Assembly (NCBI GenBank): GCA_041743975.1
Contig: JBGTLT010000066.1
Coordinates: forward strand, 1-64,000
Length of the DNA: 64,000 nt
Direction: 5' to 3'
Source: JTS-RE37 sp041743975
Lineage (GTDB): Bacteria > Bacteroidota > Bacteroidia > Flavobacteriales > Flavobacteriaceae
The position numbers and the translations under genes are program-made. Numbering within the stretch: the stretch's first letter is position 1; the number at the start of each line of letters is the position of its first letter. Below the pieces are notes generated by a model. The model was given only the letters and a program-made list of their open reading frames with translations, ran no database searches and was not told where the DNA came from. Of the stretch, positions 25,899 to 35,089 are shown one piece after another.

Positions 25899-27224
25899 TT
25901 ATTTCCCCGTCTTATAGTGATCATCCACGTTCCTGACCTTAGGTTTCCCCAATTTCCCGACTGATTTGGCAACCATCATGGCAACCATCGCGTCGCCGGT
26001 TACATTCACAACCGTACGGCACATGTCCAATGGCCTGTCAACCGCAAAGATCAGGGCCAGGCCGATTGCCAGTTTATCCGGGGGAAAACCGATGGCTTCC
26101 AGGACGATGACCAGCATTACCATACCTGCTCCCGGTACCGCAGCCGATCCAATGGAGGCGAGCAGGGCAGTCAGCACAATGGTCAGCTGGTCTGCAAACG
26201 TGAGGTCAAATCCCAATGCCTGTGAAATAAAAACTGCAGCCACCCCCTGGTACAGGCTTGTCCCATCCATATTGATGGTGGCTCCTACGGGCAGGACAAA
26301 ACTCGAAACTTCCTTGTCAACACCTATATGTTCCTCCACCCTTTCCATGGTTACCGGGAGGGTTGCCGCACTGGAGCTTGTTGAGAAGGCCAGCAATTGA
26401 GCAGGACTGATCTTGACAAGGAAGGTCCACGGATTATACCGGGTGAATGTTGCCACCACAATGCTGTAAAACAGGATCATAATAAACAATCCCAGGAGCA
26501 CAACCCCTGCATATTTCAACAAGGCCAAAAGCAGGTCCGGGTCACTGGATGAAACCACAACCCCCGCCAACAGGGCAAACACCGCATAAGGCGCGGACAG
26601 CATGATCAGGTCCACCATCTTTAGTACGATCTCATTCAGGGAATCAAAGAAATTCTTGATAGGGGCTGCCTCTTCCTCCCTCACCAACAGCATTGAGATG
26701 CCGAGAAAGATTGCAAAAAAGATCACCTGTAACATCAAACTGTTGTTGCTCATGGCAAAAAAGGCATTGTCCGGCACCATGTCTTCCAGGAATTGGAGGG
26801 GCCCGCTTTCCTTTTGTTTGAATGCCTCTTCCAGTTTCGAGGTAACGCCGGTATCCCTGGAGTAGGTATCAGTAAGCTTGGTGATCGTATCTGCCGAGAT
26901 CCCATCCCCCGGTTGTATAAAGTTTACAAGCAGGAGGCCAATTGTGATGGCGATGATGGTGGTGGTTATATATAACGCCATCGTTCGAAGGCCGATCGTC
27001 CGGAATTTTGATATGTCCTTCAGATCGGAGATGCCCTTGATCAAGGAGGCAAGGATCAGCGGAATGGCGATAAGTTTCAGGAGTTTTACAAAAATAGTTC
27101 CAAAAGGGTTGATCCAGTCCTGTACAAAATCCCTTCCCCATGCCAAATATGTCATGGCGAATCCAAACAGGATACCCGCAATCATGCCAATCATGATCTG
27201 CCAGTGCAATTCCAGTTTTTTCAT
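25899..27224 (-). CDS. Dicarboxylate/amino acid:cation symporter (DAACS family)
   Basis: This is a 441-residue inner-membrane symporter of the GltP/GltT type that imports glutamate, aspartate or C4-dicarboxylates with sodium or protons. Eight transmembrane helices with two re-entrant hairpins are expected. The first hairpin motif is FSTSSSAATLP and the metal/substrate motif of TM7 is INMDGTSLYQG. The C-terminal AVDRPLDMCRTVVNVTGDA is the substrate-binding TM8 region, where an Arg favours acidic substrates. It is separate from its neighbours and lies on the same strand as aroC. Confidence 0.93.
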   Translation of the reverse strand: MKKLELHWQIMIGMIAGILFGFAMTYLAWGRDFVQDWINPFGTIFVKLLKLIAIPLILASLIKGISDLKDISKFRTIGLRTMALYITTTIIAITIGLLLVNFIQPGDGISADTITKLTDTYSRDTGVTSKLEEAFKQKESGPLQFLEDMVPDNAFFAMSNNSLMLQVIFFAIFLGISMLLVREEEAAPIKNFFDSLNEIVLKMVDLIMLSAPYAVFALLAGVVVSSSDPDLLLALLKYAGVVLLGLFIMILFYSIVVATFTRYNPWTFLVKISPAQLLAFSTSSSAATLPVTMERVEEHIGVDKEVSSFVLPVGATINMDGTSLYQGVAAVFISQALGFDLTFADQLTIVLTALLASIGSAAVPGAGMVMLVIVLEAIGFPPDKLAIGLALIFAVDRPLDMCRTVVNVTGDAMVAMMVAKSVGKLGKPKVRNVDDHYKTGK

Positions 27225-27297
27225 AAAAAAAATTAGGTTGATAAGGTTGGTAAGATACTATTTTGGTGCGAAAACCCCTAACTCCCTCACCGGATGC

Positions 27298-28368
27298 CTA
27301 TATTTCCAGCTTTGTGGACCGGTCGCGGAGGATAAAGTCGGCCATTACCAGGGCGGCCATGGCTTCCACTATGGGCACCGCCCGGGGCACCACACAGGGA
27401 TCATGCCGACCTTTCCCCTGGGCCTTTACCATCTGCCCCTCCTTATCGATTGTCTCATAGGGCTGAATAAGGGTTGCAACAGGTTTGAAGGCAACATTGA
27501 AATAGATATCCATACCATTGCTGATACCACCCTGAATACCCCCGCTATGATTTGTTTTGGTAGTCCCATCGGGATTGAATTGATCATTGTGGACACTGCC
27601 TTTCATAGCCACGCCTGCAAAACCACTGCCATATTCAAAGCCTTTAACCGCATTGATGGATAGCATCGCCTTCCCCAATTCGGCATGGAGCTTGTCAAAT
27701 ACCGGTTCCCCCAGGCCCACCGGAATATTCTTGAGGACACAGCTGACAACTCCTCCTATGGTATCCCCTTCCTTGCGGACTTCCTTTATATATGTCTCCA
27801 TTCTCGCGGCCATTTCAGGGTCGGGACACCGTACGGGGTTGGATTCTGTCAAAGTAAAATCGAGTTCCGTATGTTCCTTGTCGAGTTTCAGCTTCCCAAC
27901 CTGGGAAACATACGCATTGATCTGTATGTCCTTCAGGAATTGCCTGGCTATGGCACCTGCCACCACCCGGGATGCGGTTTCGCGGGCAGAACTCCGCCCC
28001 CCTCCTTTGTAATCCCGCAACCCATACTTTTTATCATAGACATAATCCGCATGGGAAGGCCGGTATGTATCCTTAATATGGGTATAATCTTTGGATTTTT
28101 GATTGGTGTTGTGGATAGCAAAACCAATGGGTGTTCCCGTAGTTTTACCTTCAAAGATGCCGGAGTAAAAAGAAACGATGTCATCCTCCTTCCGCTGGGT
28201 GACAATAGCAGACTGGCCTGGTTTTCGCCTGTTCAGTTCCTCCTGGATGGCTTCCAGGTTTAGCGATATTCCCGCAGGACAACCGTCTATCACTCCCCCG
28301 ATCGCCACCCCGTGTGATTCGCCGAAAGTGGTCAGTTTAAAAAGGGTTCCAAATGTATTTCCCGCCAT
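27298..28368 (-). CDS. aroC: Chorismate synthase
   Basis: This is a 356-residue flavin-dependent enzyme that converts 5-enolpyruvylshikimate 3-phosphate to chorismate, the last step of the shikimate pathway. All three family signatures are present: GESHGVAIGGVIDGCPAG, then the GGGRSSARETASRVVAGA FMN region and RHDPCVVPRAVPIVEAMAA. Length and start are standard. No other aro gene is beside it. Confidence 0.98.
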   Translation of the reverse strand: MAGNTFGTLFKLTTFGESHGVAIGGVIDGCPAGISLNLEAIQEELNRRKPGQSAIVTQRKEDDIVSFYSGIFEGKTTGTPIGFAIHNTNQKSKDYTHIKDTYRPSHADYVYDKKYGLRDYKGGGRSSARETASRVVAGAIARQFLKDIQINAYVSQVGKLKLDKEHTELDFTLTESNPVRCPDPEMAARMETYIKEVRKEGDTIGGVVSCVLKNIPVGLGEPVFDKLHAELGKAMLSINAVKGFEYGSGFAGVAMKGSVHNDQFNPDGTTKTNHSGGIQGGISNGMDIYFNVAFKPVATLIQPYETIDKEGQMVKAQGKGRHDPCVVPRAVPIVEAMAALVMADFILRDRSTKLEI

Positions 28369-28476
28369 GGATGGTTCTGGGTTTTAGAATTAAGTTGTTT
28401 TCCGGTTGCGCATCCTCGCTATTCAAATTGGCTTCGCCGCCAGCCAAAGGTAAATGTTAAATCAGAAATACAAAAA

Positions 28477-31461
28477 TCAATCGAGCAAGGCCTCCTTTAA
28501 AATAGAAACCGGGTGCAATGCTTTCCGCTGTGTTCCGTCGAAAATCTGATGGCGGCAACTGGTACCATTGGCAGCTATGATTATATCGCTGTCTGTTTTT
28601 CTGATAAAGGGAAAAAGTTTTAATTCTCCTATTTGCATGCTGATATCGTAATGCTCTTTTTCATATCCAAAGGAACCGGCCATGCCACAGCAGCCCGAAC
28701 TGATAAGCGTCACGGTATAGTTTACGGGCAGGTTCAATACATCGAAGGTGACTTTTTGGTTAGACAATGCTTTCTGGTGGCAATGAACATGGATCTTCAC
28801 AATTCGGTTATCTGAAGTAAACCTTTCAGACCCCAGGTTCCCGTTTTTTATTTCTGCTGCCAGGAATTCTTCGATCAAAAACGAATTGGCAGCAAGTACC
28901 GCCGTTTTTTCCGGGATGATACCGAACCGCCTGTATTCATCCCTGAAGGTAAGGATTGCGGATGGTTCCAGACCGATAACTGGGATACTTTCCTGTACGA
29001 AGGGATCCAATTGGGCTATGTTGTGCCTGGCCAGTTTCCGGGCTTGTTTCAAAAAACCTTTGGATATAAATGTACGGCCGCTTTCGCCATAGTATAGCCT
29101 AACATCATATCCGAGCCTGCAGAGCAGTTCCATGGCATCTTTGCCAAGTTCAGTATCGAGGTACCGGGTAAATTCGTCAATGTATAAAATAATTTTTTTA
29201 TTATTTATACTATATTGATTATTAAGTTCTTTAAGTAATTTATCAAAATTAAAACTTGAAACTTTTGGGAAGCTGCGTTTTTTGGCTACGCCAGCGTATT
29301 TTTTAATCCAATTGCTAAGAAAACCCGAGTTATATACTGCATTGGTCAGCGGGGCGATCCTGCTTCCCAGGCGGTTCAGTCGGGTGTTGTAGGCAAACAG
29401 CTTATTGCGGAATGGATACCCGTTGGCCTCCTGGTATTGAAATTGGAATTCAGCTTTCAGCGTCGCCACATCAACGTTACTGGGGCATTCACTGGCGCAG
29501 GCCTTGCAACTGAGGCATAGGTCGAACACCTCCTTTAATGCTTCATGGTTGAACTTGTTTCGCGTGTCTGAGTTGGTTAGGTATTCCCGCAGGGCATTTG
29601 CCCGTCCCCTGGTGGTGTCCTTTTCGTTCCTGGTGGCATGATAGCTTGGGCACATGGCACCCGCCATATGATGTGTTTTCCGGCAATCGCCGCTTCCATT
29701 GCATTTCTCTGCAGCCTTGAGGATGCCTTCACTATCTGAAAAATCCAGCAAAGTCGGAATTATGGGCTCTTCCCTGTCAATTTCATAGCGCAGCGAAGCG
29801 TCCATTGGATAAGCATCAACAATCTTGCCCGGATTAAAGATGGCCTGGGGATCGAAATAGGATTTGATACGCCGCAACAATTCATAATTGTCCTGCCCGA
29901 TCATCAGCGGGATAAACTCCGCCCTTACAATGCCATCCCCATGTTCCCCGCTAAAGGATCCCTTATATTTTTTGGTAAGGTGGGCTACTGAAGTGGTGAT
30001 GGCACGAAATAAGGCCACATCATCAGATTTTTTAAGGTTCAGAATGGGCCGGAGATGCAATTCCCCGGCACCGGCATGGGCATAGTAAACCGCGTCCTGT
30101 CTGTAACCTTTCATGATCATGGTAAATTCACCTATGAAATCACTTAGATCTTCGAGGGCTACCGCAGTATCCTCAATACAGGCTACCGCTTTGCGATCAC
30201 CCACCATATTGCCCAGCAATCCCAGCCCGGCCTTCCGAAGTTCTATTGCTTTATTTACATCCTCCCCGGAAAGTACGGGCTGAGCATAACTTAGCCCTGA
30301 GGCCGTTATAGTGGCCAGTAAGGCATTCAATTGTGCTGTCAATCCTACTTCTGTTTGGTCCCGGATCTCCAGCATCAGCAAAGCAGCAGGATCTCCCTGC
30401 ACAAAAAAACGGTTATCTAGCTGGGCCCGGTTGTTCTTCGTACAGTCGAGGATCACCCGATCCATCATTTCACAGAGGTGCAGGTTATGCCCCATTACAG
30501 GGACCACATCCTTCAGGCAGTCTTCCAGGAACCGGTAGTGTGTGACTACCATGGCCGTGAGCGGTGGGGGAACCTCGTCCAGTTGCAACGTAATTTCAGT
30601 TGTAAACGCGAGCGTACCTTCGCTGCCACTCAAGAGTTTGCACAGGTTGATATCTTCCGGGGAATCGCCATACAAATTATTGACCAAAAGTGCATCCACC
30701 GCATACCCCGTATTCCTTCTATGGATGCTGGATTTTGGGAATTCCTGTAAAATATTTTCCACTATCATACTGTTTGATAGCTCTTTATGAATATTCTTAT
30801 AAATAGTTCCTTCAAGTGTATTCAATTGCAGCTTCTCCTCCCACTGCGCCTTGCTAAGGCCTGAAATGCAGGCCTGTGAGCCATCGGACAGCACTACATC
30901 CAGGGAAACGACCTTATCCCTGGTAACACCGTATTGTATGGAGGTGGTACCGCTTGAATTGTTGCCAACCATTCCCCCGATCATACACCGGTTGGCAGTG
31001 GATGTATTGGGGCCAAAAAACAAGCCATGGGGCAACAGGAACTGGTTGAGTTCATCGCGTATGACGCCGGGCTGAACCCTGATTTGTCGCTTTTCTGTAT
31101 CCAATGCCAGTATTTGGGTGAAATGGCGGGATACATCCACTACGATGCCATCGCCAACACATTGACCTGCAAGGGAGGTTCCGGCTGTCCTGGGGATCAG
31201 CCCAATTTTATGGGTATTGGCATACAGAATCAGCCGGACTATATCATCTGTCGATTTCGGAAAAACAACAGCAAGAGGCAATTTACGGTATACCGATGCA
31301 TCCGTTGCGTATAATGATCTGGTGAGTTCATCATATTGGAGGGTTCCTTCAAGGGAATCCTGCAATTTGAGTAAATGATTTTCTGACAATTCTTTACAAT
31401 TATGGGCACTAAAGTAACTTTTTTCGCTGTAGGAAATCAAAATGCCGTATTTTTGGCCCAT
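28477..31461 (-). CDS. FAD/Fe-S dehydrogenase, GlcD-GlpC fusion (YdiJ/D-2-hydroxyacid type)
   Basis: This is a large membrane-associated or cytosolic dehydrogenase of about 994 residues. An FAD-binding type 4 domain (PKSTDDIVRLILYAN, then PRTAGTSLAGQCVG) comes first, followed by a GlcD-like cap. Two 4Fe-4S motifs follow, CNGSGDCRKT and CLSCKACASECPSNV. A C-terminal CCG-type domain has HCHQKALSN and SSGCCGMAGSFG. The arrangement matches E. coli YdiJ and related D-lactate or D-2-hydroxyglutarate dehydrogenases. The longest frame runs to 31515, but the ATG at 31461 avoids overlap with the divergent gene. An AT-rich linker sits between the Fe-S and CCG regions. Confidence 0.9.
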   Translation of the reverse strand: MGQKYGILISYSEKSYFSAHNCKELSENHLLKLQDSLEGTLQYDELTRSLYATDASVYRKLPLAVVFPKSTDDIVRLILYANTHKIGLIPRTAGTSLAGQCVGDGIVVDVSRHFTQILALDTEKRQIRVQPGVIRDELNQFLLPHGLFFGPNTSTANRCMIGGMVGNNSSGTTSIQYGVTRDKVVSLDVVLSDGSQACISGLSKAQWEEKLQLNTLEGTIYKNIHKELSNSMIVENILQEFPKSSIHRRNTGYAVDALLVNNLYGDSPEDINLCKLLSGSEGTLAFTTEITLQLDEVPPPLTAMVVTHYRFLEDCLKDVVPVMGHNLHLCEMMDRVILDCTKNNRAQLDNRFFVQGDPAALLMLEIRDQTEVGLTAQLNALLATITASGLSYAQPVLSGEDVNKAIELRKAGLGLLGNMVGDRKAVACIEDTAVALEDLSDFIGEFTMIMKGYRQDAVYYAHAGAGELHLRPILNLKKSDDVALFRAITTSVAHLTKKYKGSFSGEHGDGIVRAEFIPLMIGQDNYELLRRIKSYFDPQAIFNPGKIVDAYPMDASLRYEIDREEPIIPTLLDFSDSEGILKAAEKCNGSGDCRKTHHMAGAMCPSYHATRNEKDTTRGRANALREYLTNSDTRNKFNHEALKEVFDLCLSCKACASECPSNVDVATLKAEFQFQYQEANGYPFRNKLFAYNTRLNRLGSRIAPLTNAVYNSGFLSNWIKKYAGVAKKRSFPKVSSFNFDKLLKELNNQYSINNKKIILYIDEFTRYLDTELGKDAMELLCRLGYDVRLYYGESGRTFISKGFLKQARKLARHNIAQLDPFVQESIPVIGLEPSAILTFRDEYRRFGIIPEKTAVLAANSFLIEEFLAAEIKNGNLGSERFTSDNRIVKIHVHCHQKALSNQKVTFDVLNLPVNYTVTLISSGCCGMAGSFGYEKEHYDISMQIGELKLFPFIRKTDSDIIIAANGTSCRHQIFDGTQRKALHPVSILKEALLD
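31448..31455 (+). promoter_or_regulatory. -7 box for the small outer-membrane protein
   Basis: TATTTTTG is an exact match, 19 bases before the ATG at 31475. It lies within the first codons of the divergent dehydrogenase gene. Confidence 0.6.
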
Positions 31462-31474
31462 AAATTTATGACAT

Positions 31475-31975
31475 ATGAAAATAATAAATGTTTTAAGTAT
31501 AGTTGCCATTGCCATGGCCTCCTACAGCATGAGCGCACAGGATATATCAGAACATGCACTGGGTCTGCGTTTAGGTGACAGCGATGGTTTTGGGGCAGAG
31601 ATTTCGTATCAAAACGCATTGGGTACCAACAACCGTTTGGAATTGGACCTTGGTTGGAGGGACAGCAGGAATTATGACGCCTTCAAATTGGCTGCAGTGT
31701 ACCAATGGGTGAGGCCCCTTGATGGAAACTTCAACTGGTATTATGGCGTTGGTGGCGGATTGGGTAGTGTGGATTTCGCACCCAACAACAACAATGTAGA
31801 TCCGGATGGAGGCCTTTTTATATTTGGTGCCGGGGATATCGGGGTAGAGTATAATTTTGACATCCCCCTGTTGTTATCCCTCGATTTCCGGCCTGAGATC
31901 GGTCTTGCTGGCTACGATAGTTTCTCTGATAACTTCGATTTTGATATTGCCCTCGGAATACGGTACCAGTTTTAA
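31475..31975 (+). CDS. Small outer-membrane beta-barrel protein
   Basis: This is a 166-residue secreted protein with a signal peptide ending near SMSAQ. The mature part has alternating hydrophobic and aromatic strands such as GLRLGDSDGFGAEISY and LELDLGWRD. It ends in IRYQF, with the terminal Phe of a beta-signal. It is probably an eight-stranded barrel of the outer-membrane beta-barrel family. No ligand or transport role can be read. It is monocistronic, with a clear -7 box before and a strong terminator after. Confidence 0.82.
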   Translation: MKIINVLSIVAIAMASYSMSAQDISEHALGLRLGDSDGFGAEISYQNALGTNNRLELDLGWRDSRNYDAFKLAAVYQWVRPLDGNFNWYYGVGGGLGSVDFAPNNNNVDPDGGLFIFGAGDIGVEYNFDIPLLLSLDFRPEIGLAGYDSFSDNFDFDIALGIRYQF

Positions 31976-31994
31976 CAGTTAAAAAGCATTAAAC

Positions 31995-32032
31995 AAGCCC
32001 TTAGCACCCTCAAATGTTAAGGGCTTTTTTTT
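31995..32032 (+). terminator. Rho-independent terminator
   Basis: Arms AAGCCCTTA (31995-32003) and TAAGGGCTT (32018-32026) are followed by a run of eight T, 20 bases after the stop of the beta-barrel gene. Confidence 0.9.
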
Positions 32033-32049
32033 GTGTCGTGATATATAAT

Positions 32050-32077
32050 TACCTTTGTACCTCTAAAATTATATTTG
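32050..32077 (+). promoter_or_regulatory. Two tandem -7 boxes for the TlpA-like gene
   Basis: TACCTTTG (32050-32057) and TATATTTG (32070-32077) both match TAnnTTTG. The first is correctly placed for the ATG at 32078 or 32081. The second abuts the start codon and is probably fortuitous or gives a leaderless transcript. Confidence 0.6.
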
Positions 32078-33196
32078 ATGATGAAATTTATTTACACGTT
32101 ACTGGCAGTTGCCTTTATTGCCGCTTGCAACAAGGGGTCTGACGGATTTACCCTTAACGGTACCATGAAAGGGGATTTGAAAAATGGTACCCAGGTATTC
32201 CTCAGGAAGGCCAACGAACAAAATATGCCGATTGATGTGGATACTACCACTATAGAAAATGGCCAGTTTATGTTTAAAGGCGATGCCGCCTCTCCAGAAC
32301 TACACTATATTTTTGTGGATAATATAAGGGGCAACATCCCTGTGATCATCGAGGAAGGTGACATCCTTGTCCGGGCCCAAAAGGACAGCATGGCCTATGC
32401 ACAACTGGAAGGTACACTCCAGAATAACCTTTTTACCGATTTCATGGAAGAGTCCAGGGCCTTGACCTCCAGGGCGATGTCCATGCAGGATGATATGAGG
32501 AACGCCTCCGCAGAAAAGGATTCTTCAGCCCGTGAAGCTGCCGTAACATCCCTGCAGGATGAATATATTGAATTGCAGGATGAAGCAAAGAAATTTGAAT
32601 TGGATTTTGCACGGGAAAACCCCAATGCCTTGATCTCTGCCCTGATATTGGATAAGGTACTCACCACTAAAGCACTTCCTGAAGAAGAAGTAAAAGCCCT
32701 CTTTGATGCCCTCACCCCTGAGATCAGAGCCACAACGGTAGGAAAAAAGATCACTGAAAAATTGTCGAAAGGCAAATCCACAGCCGTTGGAGCAAAGGCC
32801 CCCAATTTCTCGGCGCCTACCCCAAGCGGGGAGGAACTTGCACTGAACGATGTTCTCGGAAAAGCCACCATTGTTGATTTTTGGGCAGCCTGGTGTAAAC
32901 CATGCAGGGTTGAAAACCCCAATGTTGTTGCGGTTTATAATAAATATCATGACAAAGGACTGAGTATTCTGGGGGTATCCCTGGATAGAAAAGCAGAAGA
33001 TTGGAAACAGGCAATTGCCGATGACGGCCTGCTATGGAACCATGTTTCCAATGTCAATTATTTCGATGAAATTGCACAGTTATACAATGTAGATGCCATC
33101 CCTGCGACCTTTATCCTCGATGAGAACGGGGTTATCGTCGCCAAGGATCTTCGGGGCCCTGAACTGGAGAAGAAGATTGCCGAGATGCTTGACTGA
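32078..33196 (+). CDS. TlpA-like thioredoxin-fold lipoprotein with DUF4369 domain
   Basis: This is a 372-residue periplasm-facing lipoprotein with lipobox FIAAC. Residues up to about 115 match DUF4369 (FTLNGTMKGDLKNGTQVFLRK). A helical, Ala/Glu-rich middle follows. The C-terminal redoxin domain has the active site WCKPC (about 271-275) and the cis-Pro loop DAIPATFILDENG. Such proteins reduce disulfides in envelope proteins or support cytochrome maturation. The TTG at 32075 is in frame but ATG is preferred. The gene has its own promoter and ends at a structured repeat and a bidirectional terminator. Confidence 0.9.
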   Translation: MMKFIYTLLAVAFIAACNKGSDGFTLNGTMKGDLKNGTQVFLRKANEQNMPIDVDTTTIENGQFMFKGDAASPELHYIFVDNIRGNIPVIIEEGDILVRAQKDSMAYAQLEGTLQNNLFTDFMEESRALTSRAMSMQDDMRNASAEKDSSAREAAVTSLQDEYIELQDEAKKFELDFARENPNALISALILDKVLTTKALPEEEVKALFDALTPEIRATTVGKKITEKLSKGKSTAVGAKAPNFSAPTPSGEELALNDVLGKATIVDFWAAWCKPCRVENPNVVAVYNKYHDKGLSILGVSLDRKAEDWKQAIADDGLLWNHVSNVNYFDEIAQLYNVDAIPATFILDENGVIVAKDLRGPELEKKIAEMLD

Positions 33197-33212
33197 ACCG
33201 ATGTAGTATAAC

Positions 33213-33328
33213 AATAAAGAATTTCTTGAAACAATCTATCCCCTTACCCGAAACAGTTTAGGCGGTTTCGATCGCTCCTCTGAATAGGTGAAATTGGAAA
33301 CCCTGGGGCAACGCCCCGAGGAATTCTT
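33213..33328. repeat. Structured intergenic repeat, copy A
   Basis: Copy A begins with AATAAAGAATTTCT (33213-33226), contains AGGCGGTTTCGA (33260-33271) and ends with a hairpin GGGGC-AAC-GCCCC and GAATTCTT. The first two blocks are identical in copy B at 41.4 kb. The segment CTCCTCTGAATAGG in A is, but for one base, the inverse complement of a segment at the same place in B. It starts 16 bases after a stop codon. Confidence 0.65.
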
Positions 33329-33332
33329 ATGT

Positions 33333-33364
33333 AAAAGCCCTGATCATTTCTGATCAGGGCTTTT
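33333..33364. terminator. Bidirectional terminator between convergent genes
   Basis: Perfect arms AAAAGCCCTGATCA (33333-33346) and TGATCAGGGCTTTT (33351-33364) with a TTTC loop give a T-run on both strands. It serves the TlpA-like gene and the convergent propeller lipoprotein. Confidence 0.9.
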
Positions 33365-33392
33365 CTATGTTATCGTTTGTGGCAATCTGTTG

Positions 33393-35039
33393 TTAGAATT
33401 TATCCTGAATGTCCACAAAAGTTCCAATCACTTGAGCAGATTTATCCATTTCCACGTCCCCAAATAAATCCACAACGGAATCCGGTCCTATGAATTCGAG
33501 TGCAGCCCCCTCCTCCAGGATGAGATCCCCGTATATCAGCAGGTTACCCTCCACCCGGAAGGTAGCACCTTTTCCCACAATTATATCCTTTCTCTGTTTG
33601 TTACTACCCACTGCAAAAGTTCCGTTCATCTCAAACAGGGCATTTTCCTCCACCTTTACATCGTCTGTGACGGTCCACGCCCCACAAAGCAATAAAGTTC
33701 CGCTTACCTTAACTGAAGTGAATCGCTTTTCTCCGCTGAATTCCAGGTTTTGGTCCTCTTTGACGTCCAGTTTGGAACTGCCCTTATACAAAGGGGACGA
33801 TTGACAGCGTGCAGCAAGGGACTCATCGGGTTTGTTGCGTTTAATTATGTAAAGGCCCTCCCTACCGGAGGCTGCAAAAATATAATCATCCAAGGATTCC
33901 ACATAATTGGTGGATCCATCCAACTCAATAATACCATACAGCTCATTGCCATTACCTTTGTCCGCTGCCAGGCTAAGTCCGGCACCGCCATTGGCCATCA
34001 GGATAATGCCATCATTGAAAGCCACAGCATTGGTGTTGATATCCGTTTGAGAGACGCCGGTTGGACTCAGTAGGATTGGTAGGTATTCCAATAGGCTACC
34101 GGAGGTGTAACTATAGATTCCCGCACCTTTTCCCGCTTCTGAAACCACGATCCTGTCCCCCATAAAATCGATGGTCTTCTTGGAGGCAGGTCCAAAATCG
34201 GTACTGATAGGGATATCCTTCAATGGCTGGAAGAGTGAATTCAGTATGTGAATACCATAACCTGCATCCAACACAGCTATATTCCCGTTATCTACGGACA
34301 CGGACCTGAGATCAGGATAGGAAATTTCGTTGGTAGCCAACAGATCATTTTTATCATATTCGGTTAAGATTCCGTCTCTGCCGCTTGTAACATAAACCGC
34401 TTTGGCGTCTACAAAGACATCGTTGGCATTATACCCAGCCTGGAACGCGTAGGTGATCCCGGATGCTGTGTTCATTTTACCGGCCACGCAGATAATTTTT
34501 GCAATCAGGGAATTGGCAGTCGCCGTAACGGAGGTTTCGGCATCCACACCACCCACTGCATATATGAAACCGTTATCATATGCGATGGAATTCATATCCG
34601 CATTGAGATATATTAATTGAGAAGTAACTTTGGGTCTATGGGGATCAGCAATATCAATTACCTGTATGGCACCAAAGTATTCGGGTCCGGCTACATTATA
34701 GGAGACATAGGCATAAGTACCATCTACATCCACATGGGTTGCTGTAAGTTCGCCCCGTCCTGTATAGGTTGGTGGTGTTATCTGCGCTACCAGTGTCAAG
34801 GGATAGTCCCCTGCCAGGTCTTCGGCTTTGTTGGCAGATGATTTCTGGTTGATTGTCGATTCTTCCAGGATTCCAAGGACACCGGACTTAGAGAAGCTCA
34901 CACTACCCTTCAATCTGGTTTCAGAATTTTCAACTAAAACATTGTCTTGTAAATCTTCGTGGTAAATGGTAGTCTCATCGCTACAGGATAGGATCATCCC
35001 GAAGGTTACCACAAGTAAAAGTGCTGAATTCTTTATCAT
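33393..35039 (-). CDS. Beta-propeller (LVIVD-like) lipoprotein with C-terminal beta-helix
   Basis: This is a 548-residue cell-surface lipoprotein, lipobox MILSC. From about 80 to 400 it contains repeated propeller-like units such as YAYVSYNVAGPEYFGAIQVIDI, YAVGG, YVTSGRDGILTEYD and IFAASGREGLYIIK, resembling LVIVD repeats. From about 425 to the end, short repeated strands (SGTLLLCGAW, NALFEMNG, GATFRVEGNLLI, EGAALEFIG) look like a polymer-forming beta-helix. No enzyme motif is seen. It is probably an adhesive or binding surface protein. A -7 box lies 38 bases upstream. Confidence 0.7.
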   Translation of the reverse strand: MIKNSALLLVVTFGMILSCSDETTIYHEDLQDNVLVENSETRLKGSVSFSKSGVLGILEESTINQKSSANKAEDLAGDYPLTLVAQITPPTYTGRGELTATHVDVDGTYAYVSYNVAGPEYFGAIQVIDIADPHRPKVTSQLIYLNADMNSIAYDNGFIYAVGGVDAETSVTATANSLIAKIICVAGKMNTASGITYAFQAGYNANDVFVDAKAVYVTSGRDGILTEYDKNDLLATNEISYPDLRSVSVDNGNIAVLDAGYGIHILNSLFQPLKDIPISTDFGPASKKTIDFMGDRIVVSEAGKGAGIYSYTSGSLLEYLPILLSPTGVSQTDINTNAVAFNDGIILMANGGAGLSLAADKGNGNELYGIIELDGSTNYVESLDDYIFAASGREGLYIIKRNKPDESLAARCQSSPLYKGSSKLDVKEDQNLEFSGEKRFTSVKVSGTLLLCGAWTVTDDVKVEENALFEMNGTFAVGSNKQRKDIIVGKGATFRVEGNLLIYGDLILEEGAALEFIGPDSVVDLFGDVEMDKSAQVIGTFVDIQDKF

Positions 35040-35076
35040 AAGTAGGTTTAATTAGATTTGGGTTCTAACGTAACGT

Positions 35077-35084
35077 CAAAATTA
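35077..35084 (-). promoter_or_regulatory. -7 box for the propeller lipoprotein
   Basis: The minus strand reads TAATTTTG, an exact match, 37 bases before the ATG at 35039. Confidence 0.6.
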
Positions 35085-35089
35085 CTTAA

